Assembly (NCBI RefSeq): GCF_015477805.1
Contig: NZ_JADLQL010000004.1
Location: 372,001-436,000 of the forward strand
Reading direction: 5' to 3'
Length of the DNA: 64,000 bases
Source: Nocardia flavorosea
GTDB lineage: Bacteria > Actinomycetota > Actinomycetes > Mycobacteriales > Mycobacteriaceae
Within the stretch, counting starts at the first letter, position 1, and each line of letters begins with the position of its first letter. The notes below the pieces were generated by a model, which did no database searches, was not told the DNA's origin, and saw nothing but the letters and a program-made list of their open reading frames with translations. This document shows, piece by piece, positions 15,984 to 24,093 of this stretch. The position numbers were made by a program, and so were the translations under genes.

Positions 15984-18431
15984 TCACCGCGGACCGTGCG
16001 CGGAGATCACCGTGGAAGCCGGGGCGGGTTCCACGGTGGGGCGCCCGAATTGTGGATGGGCAAGGATCTGCGCGTGGGCGTATACGGCGTCTCGAAGGGT
16101 CTGGCGGGTCACCTCTTCCGCCAGCAGCAGCACGAGCTCGTTGCAGCGGCGCTGGAATACCAGGTCACGCAGTACGGCTGTCGCGGATCCGCCTGCGCTG
16201 TCGGCGCTGTCCGGACGTAGTTCGCCCACCCCGATCTGACGCACATCGAGCCGATGCGAAATCGCCGTGGCCGCGAGCAGATCGTCGGCGTCCTGTAGCT
16301 CTTCCCACCAACCGGCCGGAAATTCCCTGCCCTTCCTGATCGCCCGCAGGATCCGGAGCCGGATCTCCGGTGCGCCGACCGATTCCATCGCGTCCGTCCC
16401 CACATCCGCCACGCGGAGATGAGCATCGACCGCCAACTGGAGACAGCGCAATGCGACAGAGCCGTCCGTGACCTTGGCCGCCCGGTCGATCAACCGCTGC
16501 GATCCGGTGATCCCGAGCCGGTCCAGAGTGCTGTCCGAGGGTGTGGCGAGATCCATCTGAGTGGACGCCGGCACCGACCCCGCGGTCGCGGTATCGCCCA
16601 GCTGCCGCCGCAATTCGGGGTCGAACGGCTGCGATGATACGAGCGCCGAAAGTTTGGCGCCGGATTTCTGCCCCCAGGCCAGCGCGAACTCGGCGAGTAT
16701 CCGGGCGGGGTCGGCCACCCCTTCCCAGCCCGAGTTCTCCGCCACCGACCACAGCCACGGCGTGGACACCTCGCGCGGCAGATACAGATGTGTGGGCAGC
16801 CAGCCGCGACCTTCGTTGGAAGTGACGAAAGCGCTGACTCCGCTCTGGTGCCGCATCACCGAAACCGCCCAGTCCACGCCGACCAGCCACGAGTCCACGG
16901 CCGCGCGAATACCGCCGAGCAGCGTCCGGGCCAGGGCGAGATCGCCGTCCACCCGCTCGCCGAGCACGAAAGTCGGTGCGGCCGATGCGGCGATCATCGC
17001 GCCGACCGCGTCCTTGACGAGATCGGCACCGTCCTTTCCTTTCTCCGCATCTCGGCCCGGTGTGGCCGGTGTGCCCTCGCGGGCGGGTGCCGCGGGTTTC
17101 CCGGTAGCGGGCGCTGAAATTCCCGACGAGCCGGCGCCCGGTGCGACCGGCGCCTTGGCGGCCGCCGCCGGAAACACGCGGGGCGCCTCCGCGGGCGGGC
17201 CGGAAGCCCGGGACGCCTGTGCCGCCGGCGCGGTCGCAGCGGAGCCGCCGGCGCCCGCGACGGGACCGATGAGTTGCGGCAGGATCGGCGTCGGCGCGGT
17301 GGGCGATTCGGAGTTCCCGGGCTCGGTTCGCGTGGGCGTGGATCTGCCGATCACCGGCCCCGCGTCCTCGACCGAACTGCCGGCAGCGTCCGCAGGGGTC
17401 TCACCGGTGTCGTCACCGTCTCGGCCGGTCCGGCTCTCCGCGTCGGCCCCGTCCCCACTCGCGGAGGACGACGACGGACCCTGCCGGCCCGGTTCCGAAT
17501 CACCTGAATACGCGACCGGGCGGGCCGGTCCACCGACTCCCGGATCGGTATCGCCGGCATACACCGCCGGTGGGGTGACCGGCCCGGCGGGCGGCACGGC
17601 GGCGATCACGGGCCGCTGCGGGCCGGTCGGTGAAACTTCCGCAACCCGGCCGGGAGTCTCCGCGGGATCGGTCCCGCCCGGGGTGTCGGAGACCGGAGAG
17701 AGATCGCCGGCCGGTGGGAAGTCCGGGATCTCGTTGTGTCCCGGAGCCGGGAGCACCGGAGTGACCACCGGCAGCACCGGCGCGTCGCCGGTTTCCGGCC
17801 CGGGCGGCCCGGGCGGGCCGTCCGGGTTCACCGGTGGACTGTCCCGCTGTGGCGGGGCGGGCGGGACTCCGGTCTTCCAGGGGCCGGGCTGCCCCAGGGC
17901 TTCGGCGATATCGTCGAGCGACGGCAGTCCCTGCGGGCCCACCGCTGCCAGCGCGGCGTCGACGATATCGACCACATCGGCGCGTGCCTGGGTAACTATG
18001 CGTTCGGTGGTCGCCGCATCGGTGTCGGCTTCGGCTTGGTCGCCTGTTTCGCCGTCGTCGTTGTTGTCGCCGTGGGTTTCGCGTTGAATCCGGTCGGTCG
18101 CGGCGGCGACTACGTCCAGGATCTGATTACGGGTCCGCCGGGTCAGTTCCGCGAAATCGCCGAAGGTGTCGGCCGCCGCGTACAGCGCGTCGGCAAAGGC
18201 TTGCGGCTTGTGCCGCATTGCGGCCATCGCATCGCGAACCGGCTCCAGGGATTCGGCGGACCGGACGGAATCGTCGAAACCCCGTGCGGCGGCCCCGGCG
18301 TTGCCGGTGTTCAACGCGGCGGCACCGTCCCGGGCCGATGTCTCCAGCGCATTCCATGCGGCAGGCGGGATTTCCGGCCAGTCGTCGCCGACGATCCGGT
18401 CCCAGTACGGACTCTGCTGCTCGGGGTGCAC
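15984..18431 (-). CDS. Large protein with WPE-type helical head and shared C-terminal domain (paralogue 3)
   Basis: 815 residues, last gene of operon 1. The N-terminal 150 residues are helical (DDWPEIPPAAWNALETSA, NQILDVVAAATDRI), recalling the heads of EspB/CpnT-like or PPE-like ESX proteins. A very long Pro/Gly/Ala/Asp-rich linker (about 150-490) precedes the domain shared with the 9467 and 13974 proteins (about 494-800: LARTLLGGIRAAVDS, TSNEGRGWLPTHLYLPREVS, RRCNELVLLLAEE). GTG start at 18431, 11 bp after the preceding stop, with a weak ribosome-binding site that suggests coupling. Function unknown; context points to a T7SS substrate or accessory factor. Confidence 0.75.
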   Translation of the reverse strand: MHPEQQSPYWDRIVGDDWPEIPPAAWNALETSARDGAAALNTGNAGAAARGFDDSVRSAESLEPVRDAMAAMRHKPQAFADALYAAADTFGDFAELTRRTRNQILDVVAAATDRIQRETHGDNNDDGETGDQAEADTDAATTERIVTQARADVVDIVDAALAAVGPQGLPSLDDIAEALGQPGPWKTGVPPAPPQRDSPPVNPDGPPGPPGPETGDAPVLPVVTPVLPAPGHNEIPDFPPAGDLSPVSDTPGGTDPAETPGRVAEVSPTGPQRPVIAAVPPAGPVTPPAVYAGDTDPGVGGPARPVAYSGDSEPGRQGPSSSSASGDGADAESRTGRDGDDTGETPADAAGSSVEDAGPVIGRSTPTRTEPGNSESPTAPTPILPQLIGPVAGAGGSAATAPAAQASRASGPPAEAPRVFPAAAAKAPVAPGAGSSGISAPATGKPAAPAREGTPATPGRDAEKGKDGADLVKDAVGAMIAASAAPTFVLGERVDGDLALARTLLGGIRAAVDSWLVGVDWAVSVMRHQSGVSAFVTSNEGRGWLPTHLYLPREVSTPWLWSVAENSGWEGVADPARILAEFALAWGQKSGAKLSALVSSQPFDPELRRQLGDTATAGSVPASTQMDLATPSDSTLDRLGITGSQRLIDRAAKVTDGSVALRCLQLAVDAHLRVADVGTDAMESVGAPEIRLRILRAIRKGREFPAGWWEELQDADDLLAATAISHRLDVRQIGVGELRPDSADSAGGSATAVLRDLVFQRRCNELVLLLAEEVTRQTLRDAVYAHAQILAHPQFGRPTVEPAPASTVISAHGPR

Positions 18432-18442
18432 CGGTTCCGCGC

Positions 18443-18748
18443 TCAGACTTCGGCGCGACGCACGACGACGCTACCGTCGATATCGGCGTTTGCGAGCACC
18501 GTCGCTCCGAGCACCGTCGCATCCAGCGTGGTCCGGGCCTGCCCCTCGGTGTCGCGCACAGCGTTCTCGAACGTTCCCTGTACCCAGGTCAGCTTCTCCA
18601 CCAGTGCCCGGTCGAGGGGCGAGCCGGCCTTGCTGTGCACGACCATATCGTCGACGATGCGTCCGACATCGCCTGTGGTCGAGGTGATCTCCGTGGTGAA
18701 CCTGCCACCGGCCGCGATCACATCGTCGGGGTCGTCCGTATCGATCAT
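18443..18748 (-). CDS. Small helical protein of WXG100/EspC size
   Basis: 101 residues starting MIDTDDPDDV, mostly helical, with a turn near SKAGSPLD and the end TVLGATVLANADIDGSVVV. Size and helical content match small ESX-associated proteins, but no WXG motif is present, so the classification is open. It is the next-to-last gene of operon 1, between the EspH-like gene (31-bp gap) and the 15984 gene (11-bp gap). The ATG at 18748 starts the only frame here that looks protein-like. Confidence 0.65.
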   Translation of the reverse strand: MIDTDDPDDVIAAGGRFTTEITSTTGDVGRIVDDMVVHSKAGSPLDRALVEKLTWVQGTFENAVRDTEGQARTTLDATVLGATVLANADIDGSVVVRRAEV

Positions 18749-18779
18749 TGCGATTCCTGTCGTCGGCCGGCCGGGCCCC

Positions 18780-19139
18780 TCAGTGCGCCCGGGTCCCGAA
18801 GGTCTCGTTCTCCAGCGCCCGATACGCCGCCTCGGTCGGCAAACCGAAGGAGTCGATGGTGTAGGGGCGGGTGCCCTTGGCCTCCATCTCGCGGCGCAGT
18901 CCGACCCGGGACTGCATATGGGCCAGTTTGGCGAGGGCGACGATTTCGGCCGCGAGCCACACATCGCCGTTCTCGCGGGCCTCGTCGGTGATGTGCATAC
19001 CCACCACTTCGCCGTCCCGGTCGCAGGCGACGCCGACCGTGCCTTCGGGATTGAAGACCTCGTAGATCGTTTTCCGGGGAGCGGCGGGAACATCCGCTTC
19101 TTCCGGATCGAGTTCGTAGTCGTCGTAGGTATCGGTCAT
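18780..19139 (-). CDS. EspH-like (DUF2694, YbaB-like) protein
   Basis: 119 residues. After an acidic head (YDDYELDPEEADVP) it reads YEVFNPEGTVGVACDRDGEV, then HITDEARENGDVWLAAEIVALAKLA, the order of a YbaB-like strand pair and helix that I recall from mycobacterial EspH (FTVTNPQGSVSV, ADEIFVIADLA). EspH-type proteins are encoded in ESX-1-like loci and are thought to aid secretion of large Esp substrates. The ATG at 19139 has GGAG 8 nt upstream. Being next to YbaB-like and PE-like genes fits a substrate-handling role. Confidence 0.7.
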   Translation of the reverse strand: MTDTYDDYELDPEEADVPAAPRKTIYEVFNPEGTVGVACDRDGEVVGMHITDEARENGDVWLAAEIVALAKLAHMQSRVGLRREMEAKGTRPYTIDSFGLPTEAAYRALENETFGTRAH

Positions 19140-19175
19140 CGTATGGTCTCCACAGTCTGCCGGCCGGGCCCGGCG

Positions 19176-19841
19176 CTACTTTCCGGCCTCGTCGAGGGTG
19201 GCGGCGAGCGCCGCCCACGGTCCGTCGGCAATGGTCATCACATGGCTCAGCTGCCAGTATCTGGGGCCCAGATACATTTCCCCGGAACCGTCCGGGGACC
19301 GCTCCAGATAGTCCGACCCCTCCAGATCCGAGTTCATCGCGATCGTGGTGACCGGCGGCGTGCCGTCGTCCACACTGATGATGTCGCCACCTCCGCCCGG
19401 GATGAAACTTTTCCGGCAGCGCGGGCTCGCGCCCAGCGCGACCGCCGAACTGTTGGTGGTGAGGGTGATATCGGGGTTCAACAGCAATTGGGTCACCCAG
19501 GACCGGGCGGCGAGTTCCGGACGGTCACCGTTGAGAGCGACCATCAGCGACCCGCTGAGATCCACCACCAGCAGGGCGCCCGCCGAGGTCAGCCCGACGG
19601 CGACCAGGCGGCCGGTGTTCTCCGCGGCGGCAGGTAGATCGTCTGCCGCCCGGGCCGCGGAATCGGCGCCCGTCACCGGGAACATCGTCACCATGCCGGT
19701 TGCCACGTCCACCGTGAACGCGGCGGCAGGACCGGACGCCTGGCCCAGTGCGGCCAGTCTGGCCAGCCCTTCCTCATGCAGCCAGCCGAACGCATCACCG
19801 GCCGAGACGTCGCCGTCGTCGGTTACGACCGGTCCCGTCAC
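19176..19841 (-). CDS. Hypothetical ESX-locus protein, 221 residues
   Basis: Mixed alpha/beta protein with no signal peptide or membrane span. Visible stretches are VTMFPVTGAD, LVAVGLTSAGALLVVDLSG, WVTQLLLNPDITLTTNSS and a C-terminal YLGPRYWQLSHVMTIADGPW. The LVAVGL...LLVVDL strand pair resembles a module found in large actinobacterial LysM/BTAD-type regulators, but the match is short. The GTG at 19841 overlaps the preceding YbaB-like stop by 4 bp (GTGA), so the two are probably made together. Confidence 0.6.
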   Translation of the reverse strand: MTGPVVTDDGDVSAGDAFGWLHEEGLARLAALGQASGPAAAFTVDVATGMVTMFPVTGADSAARAADDLPAAAENTGRLVAVGLTSAGALLVVDLSGSLMVALNGDRPELAARSWVTQLLLNPDITLTTNSSAVALGASPRCRKSFIPGGGGDIISVDDGTPPVTTIAMNSDLEGSDYLERSPDGSGEMYLGPRYWQLSHVMTIADGPWAALAATLDEAGK

Positions 19842-20188
19842 GAGACGGCCTCCGAAGTGCGCACGCCGTCGGCGGATGCCTTCTCGCCGTCTACGAGGGA
19901 GGTCTCCATGATCGTCCGGTACTGGAGGGCAGCGTCCGATGTGCTCTCCCGGATCGCCGCCATGATCTCGTCGACCAGTTCGGTGCCGGTGTATCGGGCG
20001 GCGGTGCCGGGCGCCAGGTAGAGGCTGGTGAGCCGGCCCATCGCGTCCACCTCGGGAATAACGGTTCCGCTGGGCGAGGGCCGGCGGGCCCGCACCGAAT
20101 CGATCTGTTCCCGCATATCCGCGATCCGATGCCGGAGATCACGGGCCGCGTCCAGGGCGGCCTGCACATCGGGATGGATATTGCTCAT
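19838..20188 (-). CDS. YbaB/EbfC-like small protein (paralogue 2)
   Basis: 116 residues: helix IHPDVQAALDAARDLRHRIAD, hairpin RRPSPSGTVIPEVDAMGRLTSLYLAPGT, second helix. Near-identical core to the 11447 protein, so each long operon holds one copy. ATG at 20188 overlaps the PE-like stop by 4 bp (ATGA) and its own stop overlaps the next GTG, placing it in a tightly coupled three-gene run. Confidence 0.75.
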   Translation of the reverse strand: MSNIHPDVQAALDAARDLRHRIADMREQIDSVRARRPSPSGTVIPEVDAMGRLTSLYLAPGTAARYTGTELVDEIMAAIRESTSDAALQYRTIMETSLVDGEKASADGVRTSEAVS

Positions 20189-21651
20189 GCGGAACCTCCG
20201 GAACGGGTCGGCGCCTGGTTGGGCGGCGGGGGGGTCGGGGATGTCACGGTGGGTGCGATGGTGGGACGTTCACCGATCACCTGCTCGGTATGCGGCGTAT
20301 CGTCCACGTACATCAACCGATCGGGATGCCAGGCGACCACCCGGTTGCGTTCGTTGCCGTTCGCGCCGCCACCCGCTCCGGGCGACATCGGCATCATCGG
20401 CATATACGGCATTCCGCTGCTGCGTCCGTACGGGGCGGATGTCGTCGACGACGACGCGGACTCCATGACCGGCACCCGGGGTGCCGAGGCCAGCCCCGAG
20501 CCGGTGCCCAGCCCCGCAGCGGCCGTCATCGGCATCGGCCCCACTGTGACAGATTCGACCTCCGCGGGACTCGGCACACCGGGAAGCGAGGGGACGCCGC
20601 CGCCGGGCGACCCGGACGGAATACCGAGATCACCGAGGCCGTAATCGTCGTAGTAGTCGTCGTAATAGTCGTCGGAGATCTCCTCGGTGAGCGGCAGGCC
20701 GTTCATTCCCGTGCTCATCATGCTCATCAGCGCGGGCATCATCTGCATCAGCGCGCTGCTGTCGCCGCCCTGCCCCGCACCGGCCGCGGCCTGCCCTGCA
20801 CCGGCCTGCTCCCCGGTCGCGGTGGCGACCCCCGTTTCGGCCGAATAGCTGCCGATTGTCTCGGCCGAACGCGCGTTCTGTTCCTGGAATTCGGCCAGCG
20901 CGGCCTGGGTGCCGATCTCGTCTTTCGAACGCATGGCGCGTACGAGCTTCTTACGCGCGGCGATGATCTCCTCCGGCGTCGGGTGTTTGGCTTTCGCATT
21001 GGCGAAGGAATCACTGTAGGCGCTGGCGCTGTCGGCCAGCAGCGTCAGGCCGTTGCCGAGTTCGTCGAGCCACCCCCGGTACTTCGTCAGTTTCTCGGCG
21101 ACATCACTACCGACCGGTGTCCAGTGCTGCATGGTCGACGCGGCGCTGTCCATATCACCGCGGGCGGTGGTCACGTTCTCGGCGGTGAACGCGCGGACCG
21201 AATCGGCGAACCGGCGCGCCGGCCCCGGGCCGGGACCACTGTGCAACTGCTGTGCGAAAACCAGCGGGTCACCCGTGACGCTGGTCATATTGCTCAGGGA
21301 TTCGGGCACCCGCCGGTATCCCAGTTGTTCGATCTGCGGGACCGGGTTGGCCGCCTCGGTGGTATCTCCCGAGCCGATCGTGCGCGCACCCTCGGTATCG
21401 GCAGCCGCGTACTTCACCGCGGCGGCGCCGACATTGTGCGATAACTTCTGCACCTCGTTCAGGACACCGAGCACACCGTTGAACAATCCGGCGGCCTGGG
21501 CGTTCAGCCGCGGGACGGCTTGGGCGGAAATAGGATCGGCGCCTGCGGGAAGAACCCATTCACGTGGCAGCGCGGCACCGGTCGTCCTGGCCATATCGGC
21601 AGCCCGGGCCGCGACCGCCGTCAGCTCACCGAGGTCGACATTGAGCGCCAC
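20185..21651 (-). CDS. PE-like-headed ESX substrate candidate
   Basis: 488 residues. The N-terminal 90 residues look like a PE domain: AGADPISAQAVPRLNAQAAG, FNGVLGVLNEVQKLSHNVG, ending KYAAADTEGA with Tyr81-x3-Asp85, the YxxxD/E T7SS export signal. A second helical region follows (about 115-275), then Ala/Gly linker, a Met-rich hydrophobic patch (LMQMMPALMSMMSTGM), an acidic DDYYDDYYDDYG run and a Gly/Ser/Pro tail. Strong GGAAAGGAG ribosome-binding site before the GTG at 21651. Expected to be exported by the ESX system, perhaps with a PPE-like or EspH-like partner; EspE/EspA-like is an alternative name. Confidence 0.75.
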   Translation of the reverse strand: MALNVDLGELTAVAARAADMARTTGAALPREWVLPAGADPISAQAVPRLNAQAAGLFNGVLGVLNEVQKLSHNVGAAAVKYAAADTEGARTIGSGDTTEAANPVPQIEQLGYRRVPESLSNMTSVTGDPLVFAQQLHSGPGPGPARRFADSVRAFTAENVTTARGDMDSAASTMQHWTPVGSDVAEKLTKYRGWLDELGNGLTLLADSASAYSDSFANAKAKHPTPEEIIAARKKLVRAMRSKDEIGTQAALAEFQEQNARSAETIGSYSAETGVATATGEQAGAGQAAAGAGQGGDSSALMQMMPALMSMMSTGMNGLPLTEEISDDYYDDYYDDYGLGDLGIPSGSPGGGVPSLPGVPSPAEVESVTVGPMPMTAAAGLGTGSGLASAPRVPVMESASSSTTSAPYGRSSGMPYMPMMPMSPGAGGGANGNERNRVVAWHPDRLMYVDDTPHTEQVIGERPTIAPTVTSPTPPPPNQAPTRSGGSA

Positions 21652-21678
21652 AGCTGTCTCCTTTCCACCATCGGCCGA

Positions 21679-24084
21679 TCACACGGGCACGGCAGCCACC
21701 GCGGGATCACCGGACTGAGGTGATGCCTGCTGGTCGCCGGTGGCGGGCGCGGCGCCGTCGCTGCTGGTGTCCTTCGAGCCGCCGACTTCGATCCCCGGTG
21801 GGTGCACGAAGCCGGTGAACTGGCCGAACTCACCAGTGCTGTCCGACATCTCCGGGGCGAACGGCTCTATTTCCCCGTTGACGATCACTTCCAGTGTGCC
21901 TTCTTCGGCGGACCCGAACACCACCAGTACAGCCGTGCGATCGTCCCAGGTCGCCACATCGCCGGTCATCAACTGGAACGGGTCCACACGCGTCCCGATC
22001 TCCTTCCTGTCGGTCCACTTCGCCTCGGTCTCGGCGTAGGCCTCCTGAGCATCCGTGCCCTTGATATTGGCGAACGCCTTGTCCAACACCTTTGCCACTG
22101 TTGGGGATACCTTCTGGGTCCGCCCATCCGGGAAGGAGTACACCACGCTGCCGTCCTCACCCGGCGTACGCGGCGGCCGGCCGCCGGTCTGCGATGAAGT
22201 CGCACCCGAAGAGGGGCCGGTCTGCGTATGCGGCTGAGCCTGCGTCTGCGGCTGCGCGGCCGCGGACGGCGTAGCGGCGGCCTGCTGAGCGGACCACGGC
22301 GTGGTCCCCACCGGCGGAGCGACAGGGGCCGGCGCGGTCGCCGCCCGCTCACGGTCGTAACGGGACGGATCGAGATCGGCCCGGCGGCCCGCCAAATCGT
22401 TGTCGGCCATATTCCGCATCATCATCTGCTGCATCATCATCGGCAGCATCGAGCTCATCAGCGAGCCCATCATGTTCGCCCCGGGATTGGCCGCGGGAAC
22501 GGCCGCGGCCGGATTCAATCCTGCCGGGGTTGCCTCGATCGGAGCGGAGGCCCGCTCCAAGCGATCGATCGCGTTGTCCAGCGCCGGATTCTTACCGAGG
22601 TCGGCATCGATATCTTTGGGCATGAGCTTGTCGATGTCGGTAGGCGTCGGCACTGCGTTGCTGTCGGGCCAGAGCGCCGGATTGTCGAGACCACTGCCGA
22701 TCCGGCCGATCGCATTGGCCAGATCGGTGCCGGACGGATTGGCATTCAGATTCGGATTCCCGATGGTCCTGGCCGCAAGTTCGGCGGAGGCGGCGCCATC
22801 GTTCATGATTCCCGCCGCTTCGCTGATCGCCTGACTCAGCAGAGTCAAAAAGGACGCGTCGATATCACCGGCCGGGATCGAGGGCATGACAGCGTTCACG
22901 CCGCTGATCAGGTTCGCGATGTTCTCCTGCCCGGTCCGGGTGATCTCCTCGACATCCTTCAGTGTCGTGGCCAAGTCGGACTGCGCCTTGTTGAGCGCGG
23001 TAGCCGACCCGTTCAACGCTTGGACAGCGTGCGAGTATCCCTGACCGCCTGCACTCCCCGAGCTCACACCGGCAGGCACCGCAAGCGTCCGGATAGGGGT
23101 CGGTTCCTTCAGGTCTTCCTTCTTCTCGAGATCTCCGAACATCTTGTAGTTCTCAGCGAGAGAGGTAGCAAAAGAATTTGCCGGGCCGCCATACCAGGTG
23201 GCAATGGCGCGGTTCAACTTGACCGGATGAGCCAGGAAACCACTACCCTGCGCCTGGATCGACGGATCGGCGACAAAGGGCGGCTTCCCGAAGAGGCCGG
23301 CGGAATTGGCGGCGGCCAGGCCCGACCACATGAGCTCGACAGTTTCTTCGCCGGGCGGGGTTTCCGCGTTGCCGTTCGGTGGCCCGGAACCGCCGTCACC
23401 GCCCGAACTGTTGTAGATGTTCATACCCCCGCGCGCAAGAGCGGAGCCGAGACCGACCAGGGTGGCCTGCGGATAACGCAGGTTTTCCTTCCACCAGTCG
23501 GCTTTTTTCTGGTTAGCTTTTGCCTTGTCGACGGCATCTTTGATGCCGGGGTTGTCCCGTTTGACCTTCCGCAACTCGGCTTTGGCATCCGCTATTGCAC
23601 GATCGGCGGGCCCACCCGGCCGGAGCTCGGCTTCCAGCCTTCTTTTTTCGGCCAGTAGATTGTTTTTCTCCTTGCCCTTCAGCCCGGGTTGTCTCAGCCT
23701 GTAGTCGACATCGGAGAGTTCGTCCTGGAGAGCTTTTTTGGCCGCCTTCGCCTGGTCTACGCCCTCCGTCGCGGACTTGATGACATCCGGATTGCCGGCG
23801 TCGTTCACTTTCTTGGCCGCATTGTCGGACCATTTGCCGATGACTTTACCGACAGCCTTGCCGGCCCCGAAGCCCAGAAGTCCACCGACAGCGCCACTGA
23901 AGGCGCCCTTGAAGGTGCCTTCCAGCGTGGGCCCACCGTCGTCCCACCACTGACCGGCGACACCGCCGACCGCCCCGCCGACGATGGAAACCCCCCAGCC
24001 GATCGGCGTCCCCTTCATCGCCGCCAAGCCCAGGGTGGTGACGCCACCGACCGCTACATCGACTACAAACCCTCCCCAGTCCAT
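21679..24084 (-). CDS. Large modular protein with variable N-terminus and conserved C-terminal domain (copy 2)
   Basis: 801 residues. N-terminal 80 residues are hydrophobic and Gly-rich (VGGVTTLGLAAMKGTP, GGAVGGVAGQWWDD, GLLGFGAGKAVGKVIGK), like pore-forming or membrane-inserting heads; next a Lys/Glu coiled-coil-like part (about 85-200), a helical region, a Met-rich segment (about 540-565) and, after a Gln/Ala/Pro linker, the conserved C-terminal domain (about 645-770: FPDGRTQKVSPTVAKVLDKA, TGDVATWDDRTAVLVVFG, FTGFVHPPG). AGGAGG ribosome-binding site before ATG 24084. It follows the 24094 gene by 9 bp in operon 1. Predicted secreted effector or surface protein; no enzymatic motif seen. Confidence 0.75.
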   Translation of the reverse strand: MDWGGFVVDVAVGGVTTLGLAAMKGTPIGWGVSIVGGAVGGVAGQWWDDGGPTLEGTFKGAFSGAVGGLLGFGAGKAVGKVIGKWSDNAAKKVNDAGNPDVIKSATEGVDQAKAAKKALQDELSDVDYRLRQPGLKGKEKNNLLAEKRRLEAELRPGGPADRAIADAKAELRKVKRDNPGIKDAVDKAKANQKKADWWKENLRYPQATLVGLGSALARGGMNIYNSSGGDGGSGPPNGNAETPPGEETVELMWSGLAAANSAGLFGKPPFVADPSIQAQGSGFLAHPVKLNRAIATWYGGPANSFATSLAENYKMFGDLEKKEDLKEPTPIRTLAVPAGVSSGSAGGQGYSHAVQALNGSATALNKAQSDLATTLKDVEEITRTGQENIANLISGVNAVMPSIPAGDIDASFLTLLSQAISEAAGIMNDGAASAELAARTIGNPNLNANPSGTDLANAIGRIGSGLDNPALWPDSNAVPTPTDIDKLMPKDIDADLGKNPALDNAIDRLERASAPIEATPAGLNPAAAVPAANPGANMMGSLMSSMLPMMMQQMMMRNMADNDLAGRRADLDPSRYDRERAATAPAPVAPPVGTTPWSAQQAAATPSAAAQPQTQAQPHTQTGPSSGATSSQTGGRPPRTPGEDGSVVYSFPDGRTQKVSPTVAKVLDKAFANIKGTDAQEAYAETEAKWTDRKEIGTRVDPFQLMTGDVATWDDRTAVLVVFGSAEEGTLEVIVNGEIEPFAPEMSDSTGEFGQFTGFVHPPGIEVGGSKDTSSDGAAPATGDQQASPQSGDPAVAAVPV

Positions 24085-24093
24085 GCGAACCTC

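Noticed and set aside
17736..24000. Long plus-strand frames over operon 1 (for example 17736-19637, 22228-23658, 23689-25767)
   Set aside because: Antisense to genes with ribosome-binding sites, overlaps and paralogues; their products are His/Arg/Gly-rich.
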